NCBI RefSeq assembly: GCF_954871325.1
Contig: NC_088776.1
Span: 58,986,954 to 59,050,953 of the forward strand
Direction: 5' to 3'
Source of the DNA: Gordionus sp. m RMFG-2023
Taxonomy: Eukaryota; Nematomorpha; Gordioida; Chordodea; Parachordodidae
DNA: 64,000 nucleotides
How positions within the stretch are numbered: the stretch's first letter is position 1; each line of letters starts with the position of its first letter. The position numbers and the translations under genes were made by a program. The notes under the pieces were generated by a model. That model made no database searches. It saw nothing but the letters and a program-made list of their open reading frames with translations, and was not told the origin of the DNA. Positions 1-12,200 of this stretch are shown in pieces.

Positions 1-87
1 TCATTATATAATGTAAAAAAAAAAAAATTTTACGGTTAACAAAACCTCTTTTTTTTTTAAAAAAAACCCCATCATAGTAATAATATT

Positions 88-288
88 AGTGTTAATTAAA
101 CGGCAAGATTTAGCCAATTGTAAATTATGATTTTAGCCAAAATAACATTATCCAAAGCCTTGAGATATCGTTAATAAATGTCTAAACCTTTCTATGAGCA
201 AAATCAGGCTTGAGTAATATTTTTTTTTGGCTAAAATATTGGGCTAGCTGTTTTTTTTAAAAAAAAATTGGGCTGTCTAGTAAATACT
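88..288. repeat. MITE-like inverted-repeat element, family M1, copy 1
   Basis: A degraded copy of a roughly 215-bp inverted-repeat family that is best preserved at 24201-24415. The left end reads AGTGTTAATTAAACGGCAAG and the right end is its approximate inverse. The middle shares the family words AAGCCTTGAGAT and GGCTTGAGTAATATTTTT. No coding capacity. Assignment rests on by-eye alignment with the other copies. Confidence 0.55.
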
Positions 289-2920
289 AATTTTATAATA
301 TTTATTTTTTTCTAACATTATTATCACAGCTACTGTGATCCTCAAAATATATAAAATTTACAAAAAAAATTGTATCGTATAATAAATATAATTTAAATTT
401 TCAAATATAATTTAGCGATCAAATAGTAAAAGGGGGAAAAATAATAATAATAATATATAAAAATAAATTTATTATACGAAACTAGCTCTTGATGGTCAAA
501 TAATTTTTCGATTTAATTTTATCATTTTTTTTTTCAATATTAAGTTATTTTTATTTTTGATAAACTATATATTTTTAAACTTAAAGAATTACTTATATTT
601 TATTGAATTGTATTTTTTAAAATATAGTTAATCTACAATATATTTTTAATATAATAATATATATTTAATTTATATATTTTATAAATGTTTAATTTCATTT
701 CTTAAAATTTTTTTTTCCGTATACGAATTTTAATAGATTTTTTTTAGTAGTTCAAACCAAATAAAATTTTGGAATTTAAAAAAAAAAAATAGAAATCAAT
801 ATTTAAAAATTAAAAAATTTCAACAAAATTACTTGTGCTCCATATTATATTTTATTTCAATCATTTTACTTTTTTTTTTCTAGTTGTCAAGAAATTATAT
901 TATTTTTTTTTGTTATGAGTTAGTGTCACGTTTTAATGTTGAGTTTTATTCTGGTTTTTTTCTTATGCCCGGATTATATTTCGATTACTATTCTCCCTAC
1001 TTGTGAGAGTCTGCAATCAAGTTGTTTTCCAAGGGGATATTTATGTACTTATACTTGATCGCATCTATGAATGGCTGCAACAAATTTGTATAATATTGGA
1101 TATGTTGATTCAGATCATGCCCCAAAAGTTTCACAAGTTTTTAAATTAAATTTAACAAAATTTTAAATGTTTTTTGGATAAAATTTCAAAAGTTTTTGAA
1201 TTAAATTTTCTTTACATTTTAAATGCAAGGCCAAATTAAAAAAAAAAAAAATGGACGAGAATAAGAAGAAAAAAAACTAGATATAACATTTAAAAAATTA
1301 CAAAAATAACAAAAAAAAATGCATAAAAAATAATGAAGAAATAAATGTCAAGGAGGGAAGGTGAGTCGAAAATTTCAATCTAGACCCTTATTTTAAGAGA
1401 TAAAACTCAGGAGTTTAAAGCCTATAAAGCAGAAGAGCCAAATGCATAGGAATATTTGTTGACCTCCTGTTGAAGAACATCTTATTGAGATTTGAGGTAA
1501 AATATTTACAAAAAAATAAATTCTATGTCAAAATTTATTTGGCCACGTTCCCCACTCAATTTAGTGTAGCACCATCTAACCTTTTAAAGTAGCTGCAGGA
1601 AAGGTTTTGGGTTTGGGGTCCCAGAAAATTTGGGAATATGGTTGAGATGAATGATTTGTAAAGGATGAATAATTTGATGCGTTTTTTGTGCTATGTGTTT
1701 TTCATCATTTTAAACATTTAATCATTTTTTTTAATTTGTAAAATTTTTTTTTTTATAATATATAAGAAATATATAATCTTATAACTAACTGTAACAATTA
1801 AGTGAAGCTGTATTTTTAAAAATATTTACCAATCAAGATAATATAAAAATAGGGAGTAACATAATCGTGTTCCTAAAAGGGAACAATAGCTAAGTCATTT
1901 AAGAGAATTTTTGCTATATATTATTTTATTTTAAAAAAAACACAATTCTCATTCTTTGATGTTAGGGAAAGACTACATTTAATAATTACTTTAATCGAAG
2001 TTTGCTCCAAATTTTTGTCATCGGAATATGCCATAAAATCATTTGAACATATAATTTCTTCTTCACTAATTTGCGGATCACCTTTAGCATCATCCTAATT
2101 TTATGCATAAAATATTTAAAGTAAGTTGGTTTATTTTTTTAGGTTATAGAAAACATTTGATAAAAGAAAAATACTATTATTAATTATCATTTTCTTGTTT
2201 TTGCGATGCATAAATGTTTGGCCAACAAATAACTAGATTCAATTTGGTTTCTAAACTTGGTCTGAATATAATTTGACTATTTTTTTGGTTTGTAAAATGT
2301 TCTTTACTTAGATTATTGACCTTCAATAATGCGTAAAATATTTGGATTTGGGAACTGAAACCTGACACGCAGAAAGATAATTTTAAGACTGTCAATATTA
2401 TATATTAGATTGAGGCAAATATTATCCCTTTTTTTTAAAATAAAAACCCAAACTAATTCAATATTAGTCGTTTTAGTTATTTTCTGATTGTATAAACATA
2501 TTATCTTTTAATTATCTGAGAGTAGCTAAATGTGTGATATTTTTTTCTTATTTGCAACAAGATAAAATTTAATATTTAATGAAGTATATACAGAATCAGG
2601 CAAACATTGCCCATTTTTAAATGGATGGATAACTTTTGGGGAATAAAAATAAGAACTATAAACTTAGATGATGCGGCAAATATTGCCTTGACCATGAGAA
2701 ACAGAAAATTTCAAATTTGCCAATCATAGATTATAGATAGTAATTTATTTTGCCTAGAAAATAATAAAATGATAAAATATTAATTGAATAACATATTCCT
2801 CAATAGAAATATTGATTAAAGCACAAAAATATTATTAAGAATTATTGTGTTTAAAAAAAATATAGTGTATTAAAAATGAAGGAAAAGATATAATTGAGCA
2901 TATTACAAATTTATAATGCA
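289..2920. other. AT-rich spacer, no gene seen
   Basis: Long A and T runs with no reading frame that resembles a protein family. A 71-codon minus-strand frame at 2180-2395 has no recognisable motif and is about what is expected in sequence this AT-rich. No tandem array or terminal repeat was seen. Confidence 0.5.
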
Positions 2921-3720
2921 AAATTAAATTTTCTTTAGCTTTTCAATGATTTCAAAAGTACTTGTCAACTCTCTATGTATATTAAGGGATACCCCATTAA
3001 ATGTATTTATATTAGCGCTTCTTGGTAGTTTGTCCATAAAAATATTATACAATTCTAAAGATTTTGCTTGTAGATGGTATAAAATATTTAGACATTTATT
3101 AGCAAAATCTTGATGATAAAGCATTATTTTGCTGTCTTTAAAATCAGTTCAAATTGAGCCATTTAACAATACTACTTCTCAGGTATGTTTCTTGTTAGAA
3201 GAAAATGTTCTTCATTGGAGCACTAATGGTAGAGTATAAATAATCGTTTATTAGAGTGAAGGAATTATGTGAAGCATCTATATCGAACATTATCAACTAT
3301 TTAATTTTTTTTACAATAATTTGTGTCAGCTAAAAATGAATCATGTGATGCTTTAACTTCCTCCCAATATAAATCTACTTAATTTTTACTCTATCATTAT
3401 TTAAATAGATTTGGAAGAATTCTGCAGTAATAAAATTTACAGATTTGTGAGTGCTGCCTGGCAAGAACCTTCATTCATTTGAGTTATAAAAAAAAATAAG
3501 AGGGAGATATACTTATTTTAGAGTATTCTTTGACTGGGTAATATAGTGGAACAATGGGCCTAACAAATAAAATTTATAAAACTCTGTTGACTCAGCAATG
3601 ATATAATATCTTAAATTTGTCATTGCCCTAATTTCTTTAGGTTCCAATATAATTTTTTCAGCTATTCTAATGGTCTCAATAAATCTATCACTTTTTTGAA
3701 ATATTTTACTTTAGTTTTAC
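2921..3720 (-). other. Unidentified coding-like remnant
   Basis: On the minus strand several short frames read like protein rather than noise: one ends with TSTFEIIEKLKKI near 2930 and another contains AEKIILEPKEIRAMTNLRYY near 3620-3660. They are in different frames with stops between them, so this is either a degraded transposon or a pseudogene. I do not recognise the family. The right-hand end of an M1 MITE (3131-3175) lies inside the stretch. Confidence 0.25.
3131..3175. repeat. MITE family M1, right-end fragment
   Basis: About 45 bp matching the right terminal repeat of the M1 family, reading TCAAATTGAGCCATTTAACA and then ATACTACTT. Only the end is kept. Confidence 0.45.
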
Positions 3721-3899
3721 AGTGAAAAATTAACATATAATTAGGTGTAAAATTTTTAAAATGAAAAAAAAAATATAATACTGAGGAAATTTTTGAATTC
3801 GATATTAATTCCTAGAATAAATTAGTAATGTAATTTATGCTGTGAATGTCATAATTAAATGCATATTAGAATCTGCAGATACTATTTGCATGCAAAGTT

Positions 3900-4165
3900 T
3901 TTTGGTCCAATCCAGGTTTTATATTTTCAGAACTGGTCTAGATTTTTTAAAAATATATTATATTTATTTATAATTTTTATAGCTAATGGTGATTTAATAT
4001 TTGCTTTTAAAATATATGGCCAGCTGGGTATTTTTTAAAAGAAATTTACAGGTCTGGCCTCGGTATTTAAAAAAAAATTTTAGGCCTGTCCATGGTATGT
4101 TTAAAATTAAAATATGGCCTGGCATCTGAACTTTAGGCTTTGAAAGGGAGATTTGTCCCATTTTC
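3900..4165. repeat. GGCC-core dispersed repeat, copy at 4 kb
   Basis: A run of short units, each a GC island such as GGTCTGGCCTCGG or GGCCTGTCCATGG followed by a T/A run (ATTTTTTAAAA). The same layout recurs at 11.2, 14.1, 26.2-27.2, 59.4 and probably 63.3 kb. It lies directly downstream of the last visible PAICS exon, in its intron or 3' flank. An open frame through it at 3994-4230 is only the repeat being read through. Confidence 0.5.
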
Positions 4166-4274
4166 TGCCCTCCCCTGCTGTGTACATGCCTAGTATGGAA
4201 TATGTATTTAATAAAATAAGAAATAAGCAATTATTTTTCTAATTATTTTTATTATATTGATTGATTAGGAAAAC

Positions 4275-4942
4275 TTTAAAGAATGTCTCCATCTTGAGAT
4301 CGCTAAAGATATATCCTTCAGGAACATGTGGATGACGTTTTAGGTAGGAACCAGTGGCTATTCTTCTTACTACCCATTCAATAGGTATCATCTTACATTT
4401 CTTTGCTATAAAACTATTTTGCTCAATTTGTCGAACAAAGTGAGTTGCAACACCTATCATTAAGAAGAATCAAAAATAAATTCATCTTGATGTTTATAAT
4501 TTGATAAATAATGGTAGAACAAAATTGATAGATATTTATATAATAAAGGTTAACTAGATTTATATTTCTCAATAAGTTAAAATATAATGTCAGGCTTTTG
4601 CAGCATAAATAAATATAAGGGTTAAAGATTTTGAAATAGAATGACAATATATTAAAATTATAAAAAATATCATAACAAAATAACCTAAAGAATTCAGTAA
4701 TTGGAAAATTAAACAATTAGTTGAATTAGATATTGATGCTTTTCCTTCAATGATATCACTTCGCAATGCATTGTTAGCTGTTATTCTATCTTTACTCGTA
4801 ATATATATCAATGATGATAGTAGATGTTCATTTGATTTTGTTCCATCCTCTTGAATTACATTATATATAATCTTTGTCTTACCTTCAGCTAATTTATCAC
4901 CAGCAGAATACTTATTTTCATATTGATTCAATGTTAGTTCTT
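4275..4942 (-). CDS. PAICS: PAICS-type phosphoribosylaminoimidazole-succinocarboxamide synthetase, two exons (partial)
   Basis: SAICAR synthetase joins aspartate to CAIR in purine synthesis. Exon at 4942-4685 carries the N-terminal ATP-binding part (LAEGKTKIIYN, then SKDRITANNALRSDIIEGKA, then IFQLLNSLG). Exon at 4453-4275 carries VATHFVRQ and KMIPIEWVVRRIATGSYLKR, close to vertebrate PAICS. The 231-bp intron (4454-4684) has GT...AG ends and splits a Gly codon in phase 1, so the joined reading matches the family without a gap. A second donor follows FFK at 4275 in phase 0. The upstream acceptor is probably the AG at 4944-4943; no ATG lies in the open frame, so the true start is in an earlier exon I could not find. 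About eight extra residues sit before the SKDRITA motif. The rest of the SAICAR domain and the AIR-carboxylase half are not visible in the 4.2 kb to the left, so this is either a gene with a long intron that leaves the window or a truncated copy. Confidence 0.85.
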
Positions 4943-5425
4943 CTAAGGTTATAATTTTTGTTAAAAATTATTAGATAATATAATATTTTTACTCATTTTT
5001 AGCAAACAAACACCAACCTAATTGTGATGATTTAAATTTTAAATATAAGGAATGCTGCTAGTATGTTAGATCTTGCTATATTTTGACCGGTTTATAAATA
5101 TTTACAAAAAAAACTAAATATATAAAACCACTTACTAAATATTAAACTAAAAATTTTTAGAGTAATCCTCACATTACATTTATATTTTAAATTAATTTTC
5201 TTTGTCATTTACATGATCTGGAAACTGGCCTTAGATCAGTTACGCAATGCCAATACTTACCTAGCCTGATTATCTTTAATTAAAATGTATTTTTAAGGGT
5301 CGTTGAATGCAAATAAGATAGTCGTATGTCATTTTGGCTTCTTATTTCTAAAATATTTTACAAATAGATGAAACTCAGTTATATATTTTTAGTTTTCATA
5401 AAATGCAATATAATGAATTTTAAAT

Positions 5426-5612
5426 AGCGTTGTTATGTGGCTAAATTTGTTTATATTTATAAAAACGATTATCAATATTCTAGAAAACATTGCCTAAGCC
5501 TCGAATATTTGCTACTAGACGTAAAATCCATAGATCCATGAGTTAAATCCTCCGGCTTGCGTAATATTTTTCTGGATAAAATGTTTAGTTAGCTGTTTTT
5601 TTAAATTTATTA
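5426..5612. repeat. MITE family M1, copy 2
   Basis: Shares with the 24.2-kb copy the left end AGCGTTGTTA, the central AAGCCTCGA and the right-half words GGCTTGCGTAATATTTTTCT and GGATAAAATG. The outermost right end is eroded. Confidence 0.5.
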
Positions 5613-7062
5613 ATTCCTTATTGTAATTAATAACAATTCAACTATTCAAAAAAAGAACTAATAATTATAATTACATATACATTTATGATCCCTTTTCTTA
5701 AATTTATTAATTTTTTTATGAAAAGGTCTTAATCATTCATTCATATTATTTTTTTACATAAAACTGTTAATAATTGAAATCATTTATTCATAGTTATCAT
5801 TAATTGAAGAAGAGTAATTCTAAATTTTTTTGTAACTTAGCTTCTATAATTGCTCATATAATATGATCTCACATTGACTAAAATATAAAAAAGAATTGTT
5901 AATATTCAGTCCAAATTTTTTCGAATAAAAGATAAACCTACAAGAGTCAAAATTTAATAATCAAATGTTTGTAAGATATTAATAATGAATTTATATTATT
6001 GATTGACAGAGTACTGTAATAAATAACATAAGTAATTTTGTTTAACAATTTGAAATATATAGTGCAAGCATCGATGAACGATGAAGAAAATCGGTGCAAT
6101 TAAAAATATTAATTTGATATCCCTTCTATATATTTTTTCCTATGTTATTAACAATTATAGTAATCATCTACGGTATTCTTGTCATATATTAGTTGTGATA
6201 TAAATGATAAAAAATTATATTAAAATATAAAAATACAAGCTTATCACTAACTCAGTAATCAACAATGGTTACAAGTGGAAATCTACAGAAAATTGTTTAT
6301 AAACTTAAACATGCTAAAAAAAATAAATAAAAGATATTTTAGGATCTAAATAAACCGTTCCTTGTTTTACTACAATATAAATTATATGTATGATGCCTTT
6401 ATAGGTATTATTAAGCATAAGTCTTAGCTTTTATTTTAAAAGTTCAAAATTATTAACTTTTAAGTAGAACTGAATTTTCACAATAATACTGTAAATTATT
6501 ATTCCGTGACAATTGCCTTAGATAAATAGAAAAAAGGATTAAAATTATGCGGAGCTAGCACTAATATTATTTTGCACAGAATAATCATTATTTGCAAAGT
6601 TCTTCACGGTATCTTTGTGCACTTCTTTTAAAGATTATAATTAGTTGATTTGATTTAATAGAAGATTCTCTAATTTTTATATTTTCATTGCAAAGCAAAC
6701 GCAACCTTTTTAGCTGGTATTTTAATTTATATTCTAAGCTTAGATGGGTTCAAACAATATATAAACTACAATTTTTGATGGTCTCGCAACCTCAATGATA
6801 CATTTAATATGCTCATATAGTCAATTTCACGCATCTTTTATTCTAGCACCTCACTTTTAACTTGTGTATTATGTATAATTTCAAATGATCGAATTAATAA
6901 ATAAAAGCCTTATAAGAAGAAAAAAGGGTGTTCTTTTACATATAAGTTTTTTCAGTATGTTATTATCACATCTATTGCATGTATATAACTATATTTTTAT
7001 CTATGTTATGTTTTTTTTAATATTTATATTATAGATATTTTATATATACCATATGATATACT
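5613..7062. other. AT-rich spacer, nothing recognised
   Basis: No long frames, repeats or conserved motifs were noticed. If PAICS has further 5' exons they should lie here, but I could not identify one. Confidence 0.4.
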
Positions 7063-7640
7063 CCTTAAAATAGATTTTTAATTTTTAATTTCTCTAAATA
7101 TGAAAGTTTTTTGCCTCGCAAATGCTCTTTTCTAAACAAACGATGACATTTGTCCGAATAATTGGAAACTCTAAAAGTGTCTGATTTTGCAATTCCTTTT
7201 AAATCAGATGCCAATAATCGGCTATGCCAATCGGTACATTCAAAATTGACACCTCTTGAGAATATAAACCATTCTCTGAGACCACCGTACGCAATTGGAG
7301 TCTTCTTCTTCTTAATTAAATTTTTCCCTTTATTTTCGTTTTAAATATTTTAGAATACATAAAAGTTTAAGTGACCTTTTATCGCTAGATTTTCTTTCAC
7401 AGCATATTTATCAAAGCTTTTTATAAAAAAATTCTTAGGAACAAAATACTTTTAAATTCTGGCGCCCTTGATCATTATGGTTATTATTGTATAATTAGTG
7501 CTTATCTAGATCAATTTTATTATATTCAAAATAAAATGGTACTCCAACATTCCAATTCGGTACCTTTCTCTCATTCTATAACTGTTAAATGTCTTTTTTG
7601 TTCATCATGCATCAGAGTCCACTATATAGTCTTCTAGTGC
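7063..7640 (-). pseudogene. Unidentified coding stretches, possible terminal exon
   Basis: On the minus strand a frame from about 7310 to a TAA near 7063 encodes some 80 residues that look like real protein (PIAYGGLREWFIFSRGVNF, then WHSRLLASDLKG, FRVSNYSDKCHRLFRKEH) with a candidate AG acceptor just upstream. Further up the same strand, in other frames, are KYFVPKNFFIKSFDKYAV (7410-7450), NSYRMRERYRIGMLEYHF (7530-7590) and HEFALEDYIVDSDA (7600-7645). The mixed composition, with Trp, Cys and His, is unlike translated AT noise. I do not recognise the family. It could be the 3' end of a host gene with introns or a decayed transposase. The plus-strand frame at 7162-7344 is its shadow. Confidence 0.35.
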
Positions 7641-7659
7641 GAATTCATGGTTTTGATAA

Positions 7660-9225
7660 ATACAAAAACAGCTAATTATAATTACGTTATTTTTAAATCA
7701 CACACATATTTGCATCATCATTACTCATTATTATTTGATAAACAAACCTGCAATTTTTTTTTCAGATCTTTTGAAGTTATTTATAATTAGAAATTATTTG
7801 GTTGTTTAAGATAATTAACAATAATGATTATAATTTTTTTTTACAAAAATGGGCACATTTTTAGATTTTGATGCAATAAATTAATATTTTCTATCCCTGT
7901 ATCATTAACAAAATGAATTATATAGTTTAGTATAATCTAACATAGCGAAAAATCTTTATATACGAAATTAGTTTTGAATTATATTGATAGTATAATTTAA
8001 TTATAATCTATTTCTAATAGGCATATAATATTTTTACCCTATTATATTTTTTGTTTTAATAGCTTTTGCCTGAGAAATACAAAATAAAGTTATTATATTT
8101 TTAAATTTTTTAAGCTTATCTTTATTTATTTTATAAAAAAATTTTTAGGAAAAGGAGGCGATGAGGTGTAAGGGCATATATAAATAACAGAACTTTGTAG
8201 AAGTTCCAAGAAAGGAACCTTGGAAGGGACGAAAATGGAATGATAATTCCGAAAACGTTCAAAATGAATATGTAATTTTTTTTTAAAAATCCAGTTTGCT
8301 TCACATAACATTATTATTATCCATAATTTAGTATTAAAAACCTTATAAAAAAAATTCAAATTAAAAAATAATTTCAACCTAACTGTTCTGTTTATAAAGT
8401 TAATATCATATTATAAATGAAAGGTGTTAAAATTTCAATGAACTTTATTTTAAGCCAGTGTCGAAATGTGTTTTTAGACAATCAAATTTTTATTTAACAC
8501 CCTATCGCATTCATGTAAAGGATAATCTTTAGAGATAATTTTAAATAATGCTTTGATCTAATAAATGATCTAAAATTATAAAGATCAATAAATAAAATTT
8601 GTAAATTAATAAAATAGAACATTAAAATTAGATATCTCTTCAGGAAACACACTCAAGAATATTTCACAATAGGGAAAGGAGCATATTTTTTGGCCGGAAT
8701 GGAATAGGAACATAAAAATGCTTTTGTTTTGAATTCCTTGTTTTATATACTTTTAACATGATTAGTTCATCATATTCTCTACCATGCCCCTACGAGTATA
8801 AATTTCCGATATAAATATGGTGGCATTCATTTTTTTTAAAAGATAAATTGAAAAGGGAGATAGTTTAGATTAAAATAGAGTTTGAAATTAATTTGAGAAG
8901 GTTGTTAATTGAGTGCTAACGATTTTTAAGTTTTTTCTCAAAAAAATATTTTAGTTGTAAAAATAAATTATTTTAAGTATATATTTATTAAATAAAATCT
9001 AATCAAAAAAAATCATATTTTATTCAATTCGTGTCGATAATAAAGTAAATTTTTAAATTTAAAACTAAAAAATATTCTAATTATCGATTTATAAACGGGA
9101 GACAGAAAATATACCACAAAGTTTCATATAGTGCATATTTAGGTAGTTGTTAATCAATAAATATAAATTTAGTTCAATGTAAATGTATCACAGATTTGTT
9201 ATATGAATAATATAAGTATTAAGAT
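7660..9225. other. AT-rich spacer between the unknown exon and sulfotransferase A
   Basis: No supported gene. An 83-codon minus-strand frame at 8126-8377 shows no family motif. The last few hundred bases before 9231 should contain the 3' UTR and polyadenylation region of sulfotransferase A, which is transcribed leftwards. Confidence 0.4.
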
Positions 9226-9230
9226 AACTT

Positions 9231-12200
9231 TTACATTTCCTCGTTATCCCTCACATATTTTTCTAATTTTTCCTCATCTAATTCATCCAATTCATCTTCT
9301 TCTATATCGTTTTTTTCGTTTTCAGTATCGTTATTTTCGTCTTCCAAATCGTTTTCAGCATCCTCTGTGTCATGATAATCATTAACATAATCTTCAAATG
9401 GCCTTTTATTATCTGTCCATACATCGTAGTTCAAATCATCCTTTTCTTCGTCATAAAGTTTATTGTCATAAAGTTTATTATCTTCCTCGTTGTGAAATGA
9501 ATCGTTGACCTCATAGCCAGCAGAACTGATTGAGTCGGGCGAGCTAACAGTATAAGGTTTAGAAGGGTCATATCCCATGTCGGAATAATTAAACATTTTA
9601 AAATCCTGATCATAAACGTGCCGAATTTTTTTGTACAATTCGGGATCTAATGCTCTAAATATGGATTTGGTATCGCCGATCTTGCGAAACGAATGATTGG
9701 GTCTAAGATCGGCCGGAAACGGCATAAGTTTACTAAATTCAAGCATGTCAAAAAGCACCTGTCCATCTATATTCATATTTTCGAGTTTACCCACAAAATC
9801 GTAAGGTATGTTACAAGGTTGGCAAATGTTGTAGGAAGGTTGCCAATGGGCGTTCATTGACCTGCCCGGAAAATATTTCTCGTGTTCTACTATGTAAGAT
9901 AGAAATTGGGAAAATGTTAACGGATGATCGTCCTCCTCGTTCCCTTCTTCTTCCTCTTCTGAATCTTCTTCTTCCTTCCCTCCTTTCCCTTCATCACTTA
10001 TATTACTGGACCATGGGGGCCTAATCCATGCTTCCTCGAGTGATCCATTTGTGAGAACTTTAAATTTACCGCCATAATTCGTATTTGTTGTCTCTGAATT
10101 GTCTATACTAGAATTGATCCCCTCTTTACTTTGATTACTCGCTGTCAAATGTTTTAGCCTCATAATATTCTTGATTTCTTCGTGCACTGCGTTAACGACG
10201 TAATTGTTGGAACCTAAGATTTTATCGATGTAGGCAGAGTGAAGTCTCTCAAAGGGATGACGTGTAAATATGAACTTGGGATACTTATGAATTATGTCCA
10301 GCGTGTTTTTTTGTTTATGGTAATCTATTTTATTTAAATATTTTTTTTATCTATACACAAAATAAAAAAATAAAAAAATAAAAAATTTAAGTTTGTTATT
10401 AACCAGTGAAAGCCATATCAACGAAAAAATAATTGTTATTTAGAACTTAATTTTAATTTTATTATATTTATAAAAAAAAACTAAACTGAGGGTCTTAGAA
10501 TTTTTCGTGAATAGCCAAGGAAGTTGCGTTACCATTGACATGTTGTAAATCCCTTTATTAATTCCCATCAGAATTTTTCTCCAGAAGGTAGTTCCGCATT
10601 TAGGTATCATGCACCAAATAATTTTAATATTTTCGTGCACGAATACAAAACTCATATCGATATCGTCAAAAACATTTTCGGGGGATGTAATATTCGTTGG
10701 AATAGAGTTGCAAATGTTACGAATCTGTTGGTTTTGGGCTATATACCTCACAGGGAGACCACGTTTATCAAATTTTCCTTCCTCTGTTCTCTTTATAACA
10801 TGATTGGGGCTAACAATGTCGGCCGCAGTGTTGTAACCCATGTCTTCGTTTAAGAACGAATCATTTAAAAACCCGGTTGTCTTTAATTGAATTTGATGTT
10901 GGCGTTCAGAAACGTTATTTGTGCTATCGTTGTAATTATTATCTATAAATTCGAGAGAATTTAAATCGTGGTCTATTTTAAAATGAGGTAAACCATGTAA
11001 ATGGGATGTCAATTTTTTCAGCGGATTCCATATTGAGTGATTTTGAATTTGAGTTAGAATTTTGTCTGAAATCTTATTGAGGCTAATTATATAGCAATAA
11101 TTTAATTTAAATTTAAATTATAAAAATTATTTGTTAAATGGGTATGAGCCCATTTATATTTTACTAAAAAAAATATCTTTTGTTCGATCGCCATTAGGAT
11201 CTATTCTGAGACTTGCAGAGGTACAATTTGCATGTCCTAACCAGGGCTTTTTTTTTAAATTTAGGCCCGGATTGGGTATGTTTAAAAATATTATAATATG
11301 GCCCGGCCCGTGTACCCGGGTGGCCAGGTATAGGACCAGGCCGGGCCTGCTGGTCTCTTAAATATATATTAAAAACAGAGTTTGAAAACCCAAAATTTTG
11401 ATTTTAAAAATCCTTTTAAATCATAAAATTGTAAAAAAAATTAAACGGTTTTCAGTTTAAAAAATATGATTGCGATATGAAACTATATCAAAATCAACTA
11501 TATATATAGAATTTTACAAAAGTTAAAAAAAGAACTAAAGAAAGAGGGAACATGTCACCCTAGAAAGGAGTGAATGCTTAGAAAAATGGATCGGCAGATT
11601 TCTAGATCCCTCGTTGGGGGAAATCTGTCTTCCTTTTTTCTTCCTAAGGTTTTGACAAGATTGAGGGCCTCCTTTCTAAACATTCATCGTGTGTTAGTGA
11701 CTACAGGTATAAAGACTGTGTTTGTGAGGCGAGTATATGTATTTTTATTTCAAGGACCTCTGCCTTTTCGATCATAGAATGAGAGTGTTAGTCTTCGGCA
11801 AAATCAATGCAAATATAATCCCTGGTCAGTGGGAGATTGTTTCCATGGGAAATATTTTTTAAAGATAAATTTTTTTGATTATAACATAAGAAATCACAAA
11901 AAATTTGCACTCAAAAAAAAAGATTTTTGTTAAAAACAAAAAATATTTGGAATTTTTTGATAAAATTTGGTATCTCAAATCGGCAAACACTCGGAAAAAC
12001 CTCGAGAGGGGTTTTTTCTTCGATAAAGACTTGCGATAGCAATCCTCAAGGCCAATTACATAACCTTCAATGGTAATCTACTAGCCAAAGAGCTAGCCTA
12101 GACCCTTTTTATACCATCCCCCCCGGTCTTCATTGTTATTTTTAAATTTTTCGTACATATTCCTTTTGTCCCATTTTAATATAGATTTTATTTATTCATT

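Noticed and set aside
3994-4230. 78-codon frame as a further PAICS exon
   Set aside because: No similarity to SAICAR synthetase or AIR carboxylase; it reads through the GGCC-core repeat.
7162-7344. 60-codon plus-strand frame
   Set aside because: Lies opposite the more protein-like minus-strand stretch and ends in a run of hydrophobic AT codons; taken as a shadow.
8126-8377. 83-codon minus-strand frame
   Set aside because: Phe/Ile/Lys-rich with no motif; within expectation for this base composition.
9203-9613. Plus- and minus-strand frames overlapping exon 3 of sulfotransferase A
   Set aside because: Out-of-frame readings of the repetitive acidic-tail codons.
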